Below are positions 24,735 through 37,032 of a DNA stretch of 64,000 bases, piece by piece; within the stretch, counting starts at the first letter, position 1, and the number at the start of each line of letters is the position of its first letter. The notes under the pieces are model-generated. The model saw only the letters and a list, made by a program, of their open reading frames with translations. It ran no database searches and had not been told where the DNA came from. The stretch is taken from contig CM041533.1 of assembly GCA_023238725.1 (NCBI GenBank), forward strand, positions 26,811,068 to 26,875,067, in the 5' to 3' direction. The translations under genes and the position numbers were made by a program. The DNA comes from Scortum barcoo. Taxonomy: Eukaryota; Chordata; Actinopteri; Centrarchiformes; Terapontidae.

Positions 24735-24845
24735 ACCATAAATTTACAAAATTTCATGTGCATTGATCCAGTTGTTGTTAAGATATTTCAGTCTAGACCA
24801 AAAATGGTGTACTGACCAACAGATGGATGCATGGACAGACAGTGC
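24735..24845 (-). repeat. Fragment of a dispersed teleost repeat
   Basis: On the minus strand the words TGAAATATCTTAACAACA, ACTGGATCAAT and GAAATTTTGTAAA follow the order of the common fish repeat phrase 'aaatatctcaacaactattggatggattgccatgaaatttgg'. It is diverged, and belongs to the same family as the fragments at 4440, 31310 and 31683. Confidence 0.45.
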
Positions 24846-24929
24846 CATCCCCAAAATTATTCTATTAGTCTGACAACCAAGGACCTAAGGTGCTCAATGA
24901 AAGCCTATAAAGGATATGGAATGGAAGCT

Positions 24930-25428
24930 TCGGATTACAACAAAACTCAGATTCATGGAGACCAAAGCAGATTCTGTGCTGGTTGTGGAATACTGGACCA
25001 GCTATTTACTCTTGTGACTATACAAGAGGGCTAATGGGGGAGGCCCAACCAATCTGCATGTGCTCTTTAGAGCTGGAGAAGGCTTAACACCATGTCTTGT
25101 GGGGGTTGCTATAGGAGTCCTGCTGCCCTCGAATAACAGTGAGAGCTGTCCCTATAGTCTGAAAAAGAAGTCTGTCATGCTGTTTGTGGGCCTTGAGCTC
25201 TGTCATGGACACAATCTCAAAGTATAACCGAGGGACAAAGAGTCCAATATGGTGACTTCAGGATCACATCTCCTTTGGTTTGAAAGGAGTTGTTTTGAGC
25301 ATCTCGAAAGGATGTGGCCTGGGTGCCTCCTTCTGAAGGCCCTCTGTTGTGTCTGGGGAGTGGTATGTTTGGAAGTTGTACATATCCTGCTATGTTGATC
25401 CAGACCTGAATATGGGTGGACAACATCC
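24930..25428 (+). pseudogene. RTE-type (Rex3-like) LINE remnant, internally deleted
   Basis: Plus-strand remains of a fish LINE. RFCAGCGILDQLFTL (about 24968-25012) corresponds to the family's GFR.GRGT.DQ..TL block. Then AQPICMC, LELEKA and VRAV fragments occur in different frames, and VQYGDFRITS (about 25230-25260) stands just before where the catalytic FADD would be. ADD is not present; the sequence jumps to C-terminal text (EHLERMWPGCLLL, then a V.GVV...V tail equivalent to EEVSGEREVWASLL) and ends near 25428. Frameshifts, stops and loss of the active-site segment make it dead. Orientation and order are clear; the clade name is from memory. Confidence 0.6.
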
Positions 25429-26125
25429 TGTTCTGTTGTCATGGTCTTTGAACTGTGCACCACCTGTATTCCAACAACATGGACTCATCACAGGGCTGAG
25501 CAGACTGGAGTTCTGATGAAGGCAGGTTCAGTTTGAGGTTTTTGAAGAACTGCCCATTAAATTTTTGCACACAAATTTTACAACATGTCAAAGGAATAAC
25601 TTCCTCAAAATGTACTCTTTTTTTCCCCTGTGAGAACAAAAAGTGACCTTTTCAAGGTTGGTTCTCAGTGTTTTGCTCACACCAAGGGCAGGCATTCTCT
25701 ATTATTTTTTGTCTATTTTTTATTTAGTTGGATGTTTTAATGGTATTGAGTAGCACTGAAAAGAAATGCATTTTCCAGATTTTAAAGGGGAAAAAGAGAG
25801 CATGTTATGAATAGCCCCAACGTACTGTACTGTTAATGAAATTTGAAAGTACAGAACACCCACTCAGAGATGAAATTTGTCAACAGCGCTTACCCCAAAT
25901 CTCTGAATGGACCTCTGGTTCACCACCTCAAGGAGAATTATGTTTCCAAGGTTGATGAAAAAAAGAAATTGTTTTCTAAAAAGGCAATCCATTATCTTGA
26001 ATGTGATTGGCTCATGAAACTCTGCCATCATAACAGCCTTTATCAGATTGTTTCATTCATATGCATATCTCTCAGTGTTCTGATTGCTGCTCTGCATACT
26101 GCATCCTCTTTAATTACAAATTAAA
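25429..26125. other. Non-genic region
   Basis: No feature is recognised apart from a T-rich stretch near 25618. The short plus-strand frame 25843-26124 has no recognisable motif. Confidence 0.5.
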
Positions 26126-26215
26126 TTGTCCTTCCATTTTCAATAATGCTTATCCTGTTCAGAGTCCCAGGGGTCTGAAGCATGTCCCAGCATGCATTGG
26201 GCAAAAGGCAGTTCA
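26126..26215 (+). repeat. Degenerate copy of a common fish repeat (GCTTATCCTG type)
   Basis: The words TGCTTATCCTGTTCAGAG, CCCAGGGGTCTGAAGC and TGTCCCAGCATGCATTGGGC keep the order of an extremely common fish repeat (ccgcttatcctgttgagggtcgcgggggggctggagcc..tcccagctgacattgggc). Only this 90-bp core is seen. Confidence 0.55.
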
Positions 26216-26894
26216 TTTAATCAGTGTTATCTAATTATTCAGTAAGCCTGATGATCCTGCGCGTTTCTCCCTGGCCTATGGCCTGTCTTTACTACCAGGG
26301 TCATTCACTCTTATTGACTTGACGGGTTATGAAATCAACATGGAAGAGCAGCATAAAGAAAATAATTTCATATGATCTACTGACAAAGAGGTTTAGAAGA
26401 AGAATATAAAATATACTAAGATTAAGCTGGAAAAGGTTTAAAAAAACTGTTTATATGTATTAAACAACATGCAACACACTTGCATGTTCAGGTTTCTTCC
26501 GTAAAGATCTCCATCCTTTTTTTTTTGGAAATGATGTATTCATAAAATAAAGCATCACTGGGATAGCTGCTGCAGTGAGCTAGACAGAGGAGGTGAGTCC
26601 AGGAGAAGCTGATGTACTTAATCACAGAAATACACACTTTTTGATTTTTGCCTTTGATTCTCAGTGAAAAAAAGGAAAAAAGAAGAAAGAAAAATGACGT
26701 TACATAAACTGTGACAGTTTGGATAAATGGGAGAGAACAGGAACATGGCAGTACACCAGCAGATTTCTGACAGTGTGCACTTTGGAATATACTTGCTGGC
26801 CTTTATTCCTTCACCAACTGTCATTTATTACCGCAGAAAGTCTCATGCATGCTTTTATCATATGTCTGCTTAATTATTGAAACAAGCCCTAAAT

Positions 26895-27200
26895 AAACAA
26901 AACTGGCCTGCTCACCCACACCCTCTCCAGAGACCACAGCTCTTCAGTTCTCCTTGACCTCGACTGGCTTTTAGTCAAATTACAAATTAAATCCTCCACA
27001 CTACCTTGAGGCCCTCAGCAACTTAGCTCCCCCTACTACTACCCAATGAACCTCCAACAGTCCACCCCCTCTCATTGCCTCAGGTCCAGATATGCCAGGC
27101 TCTCACACAACCCCAGGACTAAGTGCTACGAGGCTGTAAAACTCTCAACATTCAAAAGAAAGATATCTAAACTCACCTGTTCCACCACCTGCTCCTACCT
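26895..27200 (+). pseudogene. L2-like LINE reverse transcriptase C-terminal fragment
   Basis: Plus-strand text in changing frames follows the C-terminal part of fish L2-like LINEs: TLSRDHSSSVLLDLDWLL (for the R.HITPVL..LHWLP block), then AL.NLAPP, SLRSRYARLSHNPRTKC (for SLRSA...L.LPRTR), then a gap where the LWNSLP block should be, and finally TFKRKISKLTC (for the SFKS.LKTHLF end). It has stops, frameshifts and an internal deletion. It belongs to the same general clade as the copy at 15846-17950, but is far more decayed. Confidence 0.6.
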
Positions 27201-27201
27201 T

Positions 27202-27370
27202 GATTTTATATCATCTTATCTCTTCAAACATATTTGAGTATGTTGAGGTGTGCTTCTAAAACTGTTATATCTCTATCTTTAGAGGATTTTATATCATCTT
27301 ATCTCTTTAATCAAACATATTTGAGTATGTTGAGGTGTGCTTCTAAAACTGTTATATCTCTATCTTTAGA
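27202..27370 (+). repeat. Two-copy tandem duplication, about 85 bp per unit
   Basis: The unit starting GATTTTATATCATCTTATC and ending ATCTCTATCTTTAGA occurs at 27202-27283 and again at 27285-27370. The copies are identical except for a TAAT insertion in the second and a base at the seam. It abuts the 3' end of the LINE fragment. Confidence 0.9.
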
Positions 27371-27412
27371 CAGCACAATTTAATAAACAGAAGTCATGCA
27401 CAATTTAATGGG

Positions 27413-27450
27413 ACACACACACACATACACACAGCACACACACGCACACA

Positions 27451-27494
<44 letters not shown>
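27413..27494. repeat. (AC)n microsatellite, about 80 bp
   Basis: Long AC tract with a few GC/AT interruptions in the first half and a pure second half. Confidence 0.95.
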
Positions 27495-27495
<1 letters not shown>

Positions 27496-29750
27496 CATCA
27501 CAAACACATTTTCTGATGTATGAATGAATTTCTGGTAAAGCTCAGCAAACAGGATACAGTGTATTAATTGGTCATCTTTGGGTTTATATTGTAGGTATAA
27601 AGTTGAAAGTTAAGATCCAGGTGAGCTCCCCGTGCCTCCAGTAGTTCTACTAAGCTAGACTCAGGCTTATTCTCAGGAAGAGAAAAGTGTTTAACTAAAC
27701 ATTCACCTATTTTTTGAAAGAGCAATGTGTCTTTAGAGAAGAATCAAACCTTTTCTGTCAAGTTGGGCCAAACTGTCACAAACTTTCCTGATATGCAGTA
27801 TCAGAAGCTCCTGGGGACTTATACATCCTCTGTACCGTCCTCAGGCTGTCTGTCATGTCTGCCCATGAGACGCAGCACAAGCTCCACCCTGCACTCCACT
27901 CATATTTCAGATCCCTGAGAAAAGCTTTAAGAGTCATGATGCAGTTCTTGAAGAACTGAGCATGAAGTATGGATGCAAACCATGTGCAGTCGACTAATGA
28001 CCTTCCCTGGGGTAAATCAAGACCCCTCAGAGACACGTCGTCTACAGTTCAGACTGAAATACAGGCTTCATTCATGTAATATTAGAATCATATCTTATAG
28101 CTAAGTGTAGTGTAAATTCATTTGTATGGAAATATGGTTAATGACGTGAGGAACAGAGGTAAATGGTCGGCTTTACAGAAACTAATATACAGGCTTTCAC
28201 AACCAGTTTGGTGAACCTCCATCTGGCAGGTTTTAAAGTGCTGAGCACTCCAGTGCACAAAATGGCATTCCATTAACCTGTTTGTCTACCAAGCTTGGAG
28301 ATACATGGTTTTCAGTGAATAGTGGCAAAGTACTTGTGTGTGCCTTTTAGATGGGTTCGTTATATGCTTGCCTCTTATTTGGTGATAATATGTGAACTTT
28401 TTCTAGTATGTGACAGCTATCTTAAATTGATGTTTTTTTGTATTGTTGTTGTTGTATTGTAACAATGTTTTAATAATATAAAAATATTTAACAAATATTT
28501 AATGTTTGTGTCACCCATACTAGCAACTTTAATGCCAAATGAAATCACTGAAATTACAGGAGAAGCTCTGTAATAGAAACAGACATTCCACAAGACAAAG
28601 CCAAAGGGGAAAGCCAAAAGCTTCCAAGAGTTAAAAAATGCTGTATGAGGTGAATTGAAAAGCCAAATATGTTTCTTCTTCTTGGAGACAAATCTTAACA
28701 CACAGTCACACACATTGATATAGCGATTCACTCTGCCTGGGGATATTACTTTCACTGATGTCCATTGTGAATAACTGATGTCCATATTGTTGATGGGTAT
28801 CTTGTAGACCAGGCTAAAAAGGCTCATGTCTTATGCTAGGCTTATATCTAGCTAATTTTACAACAGCACAACATTTCCATGGTCTTCCTCTTCTAATGGC
28901 TTTATGTTGGTTCCCACACAGGCCTATATGTTGGTGTTAGCATGTTTCCATCTATCAGATTAGCAAAACTATTTTTGATATACTCTTTTTCACGCAAAAG
29001 TCAAATTTCATGAAATAATAAAAGGAGCTCTCCATTTGGAAAAAAGTCAGAGATCCACTTTAACACAATTGCATATGGGATTTAAATTACTGGAGGACCT
29101 GTGAATTTGTCTAACAAGAGTATGTGACTGTTGCAGGGGTGAGGGTGCTCTGTTAGTTACATTGTGCTTATGATGCTGACTCTATAATCCAAAACAACTT
29201 ATAATAAACTGATCCACAAAGACTTACTGCACAAGTGCTGCAGGTCAGGTCCCACTAACAAATCAGCACCACCATCATGCATGAAAACAATGCTCCACTG
29301 CTCCATGCTGTGTGGCCAGGCCAGCTGTGAAACGGAGGGGAATAAAGGCAGACATGCGCTGTAAAGCAGACTGGAAGAAGACTGGCTGAGTGACCAGTGA
29401 CTGGGGTGGACAGGTTAGGAAATGTCCTGTCTCCATTGCAGGAGCTCTCCACCACTGGAGCTGTGTCAGCGAGGGGCGAGGAACTCAAGAAAGCGACGCA
29501 AGTGACCTGACCGGCAGGATATGCCAAAACACTCACACAGATTAACTCATGCATATATTCCTCCCTTCAACAGCAAGTTTGAGAGTGGTGACATCAGGGA
29601 AATACAGCAATCTCAAGACCAGGCAGCCACTGATCCAGAAAAGGCAGCAACACACAGGTCGCTCCATTACCACCTGGAGTCTCTGTGCCATGCAATCAGG
29701 CCATCATCTGCTTCCTTTTAAACCCATCTCACACCTGTTCTGGGACAGTC

Positions 29751-29780
29751 CACCTGTACAGAAGCATTTCTGTACAGGTG
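29751..29780. repeat. Perfect 13-bp inverted repeat, 4-nt loop
   Basis: CACCTGTACAGAA, loop GCAT, TTCTGTACAGGTG. It contains E-box (CACCTG) halves at both outer ends. No transposon edge is visible next to it. Confidence 0.95.
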
Positions 29781-30349
29781 TAAGCTTACACACATGCTTA
29801 CACCATGCATTTTACATATGCATTGCCTAAGCTGTCCCCTAGGTCTTTTAGAGAAAAATATATACATGATGAAAAAAGCAGTCCTTTTAAGGCTTTACTA
29901 ATACCTCCTCTTTCAGTTACAGCTAATGTTTGTCCCACCTGTACAGCTTGTGCTTTGGTTATACCACACATTGTAGTGGAATGAATGAACAGGACTGAAT
30001 CCATTTACTTTGTAACAGTAACACCCATCACTGACTGCAGTGTAAAGGATGATGATAACTGTGATCTCTAAGATTGTATAATGTGTTCATCAGAGATATG
30101 AAATTCACTGAAACAAATAAATATGTGTAGTGTGAAAAAAAGTTATTTTGTGCTCCCAAAACATTTTTCATGGAGTTTTGGAACAAGCACTAAAATCAGC
30201 AATACACCTGACTAAAGTTGATTCCACTTCAACCTTCATTCAGTATGAGTGCTTGTTACTGGGCAATAACAATGGAGCATGATTGGGGTGGTAATAAAAA
30301 ACTGGCACTGTGGGCTGCTATTAACAATCTCAGAAACACACCCACACAT

Positions 30350-30350
<1 letters not shown>

Positions 30351-30392
<42 letters not shown>
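30351..30392. repeat. (CA)n microsatellite
   Basis: About 21 uninterrupted CA units, preceded by a few imperfect ones. Confidence 0.95.
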
Positions 30393-30394
<2 letters not shown>

Positions 30395-31309
30395 AAGACA
30401 GAGCAGTTTAACCCCTGGGCTGGCACTTCCTACAGAGGTATGGATGGCAGCCCATTATTTAACTTCATGGCCTCCTGTAGGCTTATTTTGTTCTGTTTAA
30501 TCTCACTTTCTGCTCACTCCACTTCTCTTATTCTTTCTCTCTTTCCTTTTAAATGAATGAACTCCCTGCTCTATTCCGTCTACATCCTGCTTTACATTCT
30601 GCTCAGCACTCAACCACTGCCCAGTCCTACCACACACTGAGTGGCTCCACTGCAGCAACTGGGGGCTCAGTGCCTTAAGGGCACCTTGGCACTAGTGACC
30701 TGAGAGTCATTTACTTTCTCCACTACACAAGGTTACAGCAACAATGGCTGAATTCAGAATGAAACCCTCAATCGAGTGGGGTAATAGTCGAACATAATAC
30801 AAAAATCACACGTTTCTTGGCCTCTGTGCTCTGTGGAATTCATTTTTTCCACCAGCACATGAAGCCAGGCTGATGAGAGAGACAGCAATACAGAAGACAG
30901 ACAAAGAAAGCACCCATTCGCTATGCATAAGAACAGGTGAACTGAATTGAAGAGATCTAGATCCATGTCTGAAGATATGGTTTGGCTTGATAAGAAGAAG
31001 TACTGACTTGCATCTGGAGGCCTTCTTATTTAGGGTCTTAGAGGAACACAGACATTCAGTCACATTCATCAATGTTAAAGTTAAGTTAAATATTGGAAAT
31101 ACATCTAATCTAATCTAAGAGTCAGCCATGATAGTGCCTGTGTGAGTCTGTACTGTAAGGTGGCTTAGCAGTCCTCGGGATAAAAAGCTCAAACACTAGT
31201 GTGGCAACATGCTGGTGTTTAGATGGTATAATTATTTACCATGTTTACTGTTTTAATGTCAGTAGTTTTACAGGAATTTGATCACAAACCAAAGTACTCT
31301 ATAAATTAC

Positions 31310-31365
31310 CTGCTGTTGGTGCTAGAGGGAAAGTCAGGGAATCACCAAAGTTATTACAAGTCATC
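31310..31365 (-). repeat. Fragment of a dispersed teleost repeat
   Basis: On the minus strand: GTAATAACTTTGGTGATTCC, then CTGACTTTCCCTCTAGCACC. This is the second half of the same repeat family as at 31683, in the opposite orientation and 320 bp away. Confidence 0.5.
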
Positions 31366-31682
31366 CTCTTGCGCACATTTATCTGTATACAGTTTCAATT
31401 CATTCAATAATTAGTATGGTCCAGAATGATTAACATACCTACCAACTGACTGAAAGACCATCCTTGGAGCTACAGAAGCATGGGCAAAAGGGGAATTCCA
31501 TTTTATTATAATTTGGGCTTTATTTTTGTAGTGGCATGTCTAGAGATGGCAATATCAGTCTATTTGTCAGTTGGTTGCATGGAATACCATGAATTTCTGA
31601 TGATATATTCTTATGGCTTTGGTTATTCTCTTATTTGTTATCTAGCATCACCTTCAAGTCAAAGTTTTTACTTATTCAGTGA

Positions 31683-31905
31683 AATATCTCAAAATCTACT
31701 TGATGGATTGGCACCAATGTTGGTTCCTGGATGACATATTGTAATGACTCTGGTAATCCCTATGGGACGCACATCCATGCTTCCCACTTTGACTTTGGTG
31801 ATTCCTCAAGATCTGATATTTGCTTTTGTCTTTATCCAAATAATCTACAGCTTTTAAATGAGTTACTATGAAAATTGTTAGATATTCATGGTCCTCAGGG
31901 AATGA
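31683..31905 (+). repeat. Fragment of a dispersed teleost repeat
   Basis: Plus-strand words AAATATCTCAAAATCTACTT, GATGGATTGGCACCAATGTT, GACTTTGGTGATTCC and AGATATTCATGGTCCTCAG occur in the order typical of a common fish repeat that contains two similar sub-blocks. The 84-codon open frame across it is a by-product. Confidence 0.55.
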
Positions 31906-32023
31906 ATGGAAAAAAGTACTTATTCCTGACTCAAAATGTCAATTTGTCCAATATATTGGTTTATGACCAAATACCTGCAAAACTAAAAACATTTTCAAAA
32001 GCCTAAATTGTACTTTTTTTTAC

Positions 32024-32490
32024 TTCAAATTCAAATTCAAATGTATTTATTTAGAGCCCAAAATCACAAACATTGTTTGTCTCGGAGGGCTTTACAATCT
32101 GCACAGTTGTGACACCCTCTGTCCTTAGATCCCTCGAACCGAGTCAGGAAAAACTTCAAAAAACCCTTTATGGGAAAAAGAAGAAACCTGAGGAAGAGCC
32201 ACAGATGAGGGATCCCTCTCCCTGGGACGGACAGACATGCAATAGATGCCACATGTACAGAGAACATCATCATCAATCATATAGGGAATTATACATGCTG
32301 AGTTCATGGGTTTAGTCCACGTATGAGGTATCATCACAGGTAATGGAAATGAGTCCTGTGAGTCCAGGTGCATCATCCCTAGATGTCCTCATATGGAGCT
32401 CTGGCCACTCGGACCTTCTCTCCACAACACAGACACAGATCATGTCCCCACCAGGCCAGTGAACCTCAGACAGATGGACCACAACCAGAC
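32024..32490 (-). mobile_element. Second, severely 5'-truncated L2 copy (3' UTR only)
   Basis: Nearly collinear with 15846-16312. It shares the stretch from TATTTATTTAGAGCCC to GGACCACAACCAGA, with a few substitutions and a 20-25 bp deletion near 32296 relative to the first copy. It lacks coding sequence. Its 3' end (left edge) carries three TTCAAA units, probably the true short-repeat tail that the first copy has lost or replaced by an A-tract. The 5' edge at 32490 abuts a 16-bp hairpin. Confidence 0.85.
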
Positions 32491-32491
32491 T

Positions 32492-32528
32492 GATTCCTAT
32501 TTAACTTACACCAAGTTAAATAGGAATC
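32492..32528. repeat. Perfect 16-bp inverted repeat at the L2 5' junction
   Basis: GATTCCTATTTAACTT, loop ACACC, AAGTTAAATAGGAATC. It begins two bases beyond the last base shared with the other L2 copy. Confidence 0.95.
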
Positions 32529-35500
32529 CATTATTCGATTACCATTTGAAACTTTTGATAGTTTATTATGTTCCTCTGGATAAAAGTAATGCAGCCTAAT
32601 ACAACATGTCTACCATAAACCCTTTATTAATGTTATAATAAGTTGTAAGATGATTGTAAGTAAGGTGTTGATTCAGCTGTAATAGCCATTTTGGAGGCTG
32701 CAGTTTGTGGTGCTGTGGAATTGTGTTGCATTATACTGGCAGGTGTTTTTATTATTTTGGCCATTCTATTAATGTCAGTGAGAGTAGGTTTGGTGTCCCT
32801 CATGCAGTAGCAACTCTTTTGAATTCATTTGAAGTGTACCAATTTAACAGATTTTCCCTATAATTACTAACAAATCACATAATCCTTTCAAGGAAACTTG
32901 TTGAAAACTATATAGAAATTATGAACCTACCAAATACAGAGTTACTGTTCTGTCTGTCCACCATGGGATCTGAAACATTTCAAAATGTTTTTATTTGCCT
33001 CTAATTAGATACCCGACTCCCTAAAACATACAGCCAACTTAACACTGAACATGGAGAAATGTTCTGTGTTATGTTTCTTTATTTAGTTCTAACGTCACTG
33101 CTTCCAGTAGTTTCTGTCCAGATTTAATCTGTTGGATTTCTCCCCCCACAGGAAGACATCAAGACATCAGGTCTTCACTTCTTCACTACTTCAAGACATT
33201 CAAGGCCTAAAAATCAAACATGTTTGATAGTACTCATGGATCAGGAGGCGATCCAGAGGAAGGTTCTGTACACTGACTCATCACAGGACCATCTGGACGT
33301 CTGACACTCCAATCTAAATAATGAGTCATGATGCTCAAAACTGGCTTTAATGAGGCCCAGTCCAGCTATATATAAAGAGCAGGGAACAAATACAGTAAGG
33401 GTTGCATACTCTTTGAATCACTGACTGTCCCCAATTTACATCACAAAATAAATGGCAGTATTCAGTCACATTTGTGAATGTTTCATGAAAGAAGCATGCC
33501 TCAGTGCTGCCAAGATGACTGCTAGTCATTACTGTCTAGACATAGACTAAAAAAGCTTTTCGATTCTGTTTGCACTTTAGAGTAAAATAAATGAAGAGTC
33601 TGAAGTGGTTCTAAAAGCCCTGTAAGGTTAATTGCACAATTACACAAAGAGACACAGTTCCACACATTCACACCCAGAATGTCTGATCTGTAGATCTGAG
33701 CTGCCTTTTCACTGTCACAAGATTTATCCTGCCAGCCCCGAACTGAACCTATGTAACAGTGATCCTCCAGTGCCATCTCAGTAGAAGAAATGCTGCAGAA
33801 AGGAGACTCAATGTTTGTTTTACAGCAGATCTCCAGGTCTGTTCAGTACATGAACATTGAAATCAAACTTTTTTAAATAAATCATGTTGGTTTGTCTAAG
33901 AGTGCTCTGACTCCTGACCTGGGACACAGCAGAGCAAAAAAGCAATAGAAGCAAAATAGGAGTACAAACACGTTCTTTACCTGTGAAATGCTGCTCAAAT
34001 TGCCAGAGTTGACATACATGATCTACACAGGCCAAAACATGTGTGTAAGTGCATGCATGCTCTATCTTAACTCCTGCACAGTGTCGTTCTGCAGCAGCTG
34101 AGTTGAGGATGAACATACAGTGTGGCTGCCTGAACTTTACTCAATTACACATCAAACTAGTACTAGTACTTACACTAGTACTACTTTACACATCGTATCT
34201 TACAAACTTGCACACATCATGTGCCAGTTCTTCTAAAAGGTATCTTAAAAGGTATCACCCTGTTTAACATGTTTCTAGAAGGGAAATTCCCATTTATCTT
34301 AACTCAGTGTGCTTCTCATAAATGTGGTCATTGTAGCTCCCTGGGCTATAAACAGCAGTGATATAATGTGGCACCATAGTACGGCTCTACATCACAGCTG
34401 GGTGTGGTTACACATACAACAGAACACTCCTGAAGATTTCCCTACCAATCACACTTTAAAACATCACTGTGTAAAGACGAGCTGTTCTCACTATCAAAAA
34501 AGAGACATTATGTTTTTTATTTTTTCATATGAACAACGATGTAAAAAAATGCCATAAGTCATTGGTATGGGAGCATTTTAAATACTCAAAGAATGATGAG
34601 TTGGTCAGAAGATGGATTTACAATCAGTATAACTGTGGTGGAAAAGAAGTTGCTGCTAAAGGGTCCAACACCTCCAGTTTACTGCAAGAGATCACCATCC
34701 AGCTACACATGCTCACATGAACTCATTACACTAAGGTATAACTAAAAAAACTAAACTAGTAAAAAAAAATTATTTGAGTGGCAAGTTACTTAATGAAACA
34801 CTGAGCTGGTTGGAGATAAAAATCACCACTAGTTACAATGAACAAAGCAGTGGAGAGTTTACAGCTGTCACTGCAACATAAACTAAGGGCAACAAAGCAG
34901 GAAAAGGAGCATTGCACAGTTTATAACATTCACCAAAACAGCATGTTATCCCTTCAGGAGCATAGCACTCACATACGAGGTATTCTCAATTTATCCATTT
35001 CATATCTAGAAAAACTGCAAACAAACAAACAAAAACCCAGTAACAGTTAGGGTTTTCTCAGGCCACATCACCATTAGATGATTGTTTTTTAAACTGTATA
35101 CATTATATATGCATTGTTACTGTGAAACCATGAAATGGTGGGATTTTTCCTCACACTGTGATCATGCCAATAAAATCAATAATTATTGCAGCTGGAATGG
35201 TGGGTGAGGACAGTGGTTGAAGAGACTTCCATTCAGCCATTCAGGTCATAGAAAGGTATTGTATGTGCAACTATTTTTCCTCCTTCCAAAACCTAGTATG
35301 ACGTTACTCTTTAAAGATGCATTTAAAGTGTTGTATGTCACATCCATCAAAATCACTCAGTTAATCCTCACTCTTGAAGCTGTTTCTCTTGCTTAAATGT
35401 TGTGCAATGTAAAGTGCTTTCTAAGTGTCGAATAATTCAAAGTCCTGACAAAGCAGTTTTTACAGTCTGGATGAGACGAACTAGATGTGTCATCAGTAAC

Positions 35501-36255
35501 TGTGTTCACTTATTCTGCAACTGCCATTTAAAACATGGCAAAACAAATGGCGGTGACAATGATGCAAAGAGAGTTACTGTACCTCCAGTGACACACAAAC
35601 ACACACAATGGCTAGAACCATGCAAAAATATTCTCTGCACACACTGTAAGATGGAAGCACTACATATACACAAACACTCACACAAACACAGACACACACT
35701 GACCTGATGAACGTTGCTGCAGATGCATTAATTATTATTCCCACCTTTTGTGCTTTGTCACACCCAGTGAACATACTGAGGAGTTGTCATGAGCATAAGG
35801 CTGAATTTGTATAACTGACACAAAATGTCTTTCAAACCCTCACTGACTCTGTTTCTGTCTGTGTCTGTCACCTTTTTCTTTACTTTGCTTTGTTTAGCTC
35901 CTTCTCTCAGGGGCAAACAGCAAATGTGATATATATAATCAGATGCTGACAGTGAGGTTTCCACATTAGTGTCGAGTGATGTGTGAAAGCAATGGCACCT
36001 GAGATTCAGTAAAATGTAAATTAATCATTACATTGTGAGGAGTAAATAGGGCCTTTAGTATTATGGGCTGCGTATTAATATAGGTGTTCATTCACTTTTA
36101 TTTGCTACATTGTAAGTTGTTTGTGCTTTGTGTATTTCTAGTCTGAGCCTTTTATCTAAAATAGATTTTCTAAGGCGTTTTAGCTGCTGTTAAAATAACT
36201 GAAATATTTCTCTAGAGCTGATTATTGTGAGTGTTTTCATTCTCTCAGTTTGTTT
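32529..36255. other. Non-genic region
   Basis: No exon is recognised. CTAGTACTAGTACTT-type words form a small inverted cluster at 34155-34187, and CA tracts occur near 35595 and 35680-35699. All open frames are 100 codons or shorter and without motif. Confidence 0.55.
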
Positions 36256-36257
36256 TC

Positions 36258-36410
36258 ATCAGTGGTTGAAAGAAACATTACATTTACGCAAGTATTATAC
36301 TTGAGGTTTTTTATTCAAAGGTTGGGGTTATTTACTTGAAGGTTTTTATTTCACATGAAAAAACAGGATCATTTTAAGAATGTGATGCATTGTTAAGAAT
36401 TAAACTCACC
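36258..36410 (+). repeat. Degenerate copy of a common teleost ACTTAAGTA-type repeat
   Basis: The order CAGTGGTTGAAAGAAACATT, ACATTTACGCAAGTATTATA, TTTATTTCACATG and GTGATGCATTGTTAAGAATT, AAACTCACC parallels a widespread fish repeat (..acatttactcaagtactgtactt.., ..atgatgcattgttatagattaaac..). It is strongly diverged and its class is not assigned. Confidence 0.45.
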
Positions 36411-36877
36411 TTTGTTGGATTGTGACCTACCTTACTACCTTTTTGAGATGTCCATGAGTTACTACCTTAAAGAGATGTTTTCCATTTGCCAGATCTTTTC
36501 ATTAAAACAGTTTTAGGAAAACACATACAAGGTCAAGTAGCCAATGTTTCACAAGAGAAGCAAAGCTTTGAAAAGCTGTAATGAAAATGAACACAGATTT
36601 GTGTTTTTTCTTCTTTCCTCCATTAACCTCAGATTTGTCTTGCGACTGCGGTGGATACCTGATTTGGGAACCAGTGGACTGAACCATCAAATTGTATATA
36701 AACAGGTAAAACTTTGCAGTTGTGTATCAGCTTTGAAATGCAGCATGTCTGATTGATTTATCTTTATTATTTTTTAGTGAGTCAGATTGTTTGGCTCAGT
36801 TCAGCAGAGGGTTAGAGAGTTAGAAGAGGCTCTTGGCTACCAACTACCAAGACTCATCATCATCTGTCTCTATCTAC

Positions 36878-37032
<155 letters not shown>

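Larger units (their letters stand above)
27495..31305. other. Non-genic region
   Basis: No gene is recognised. It holds a perfect hairpin at 29751-29780 and a CA tract at 30351-30392. A 30590-30690 stretch (CTGGGGGCTCAGTGCCTTAAGGGCACC) resembles a fish repeat phrase, with low confidence. A 136-codon minus-strand frame at 28417-28827 is AT-driven and has no motif. Confidence 0.55.

Noticed and set aside
30590..30700. SINE with a tRNA-like head
   Set aside because: A short phrase resembles a fish repeat, but no A/B box promoter or tRNA cloverleaf can be traced.
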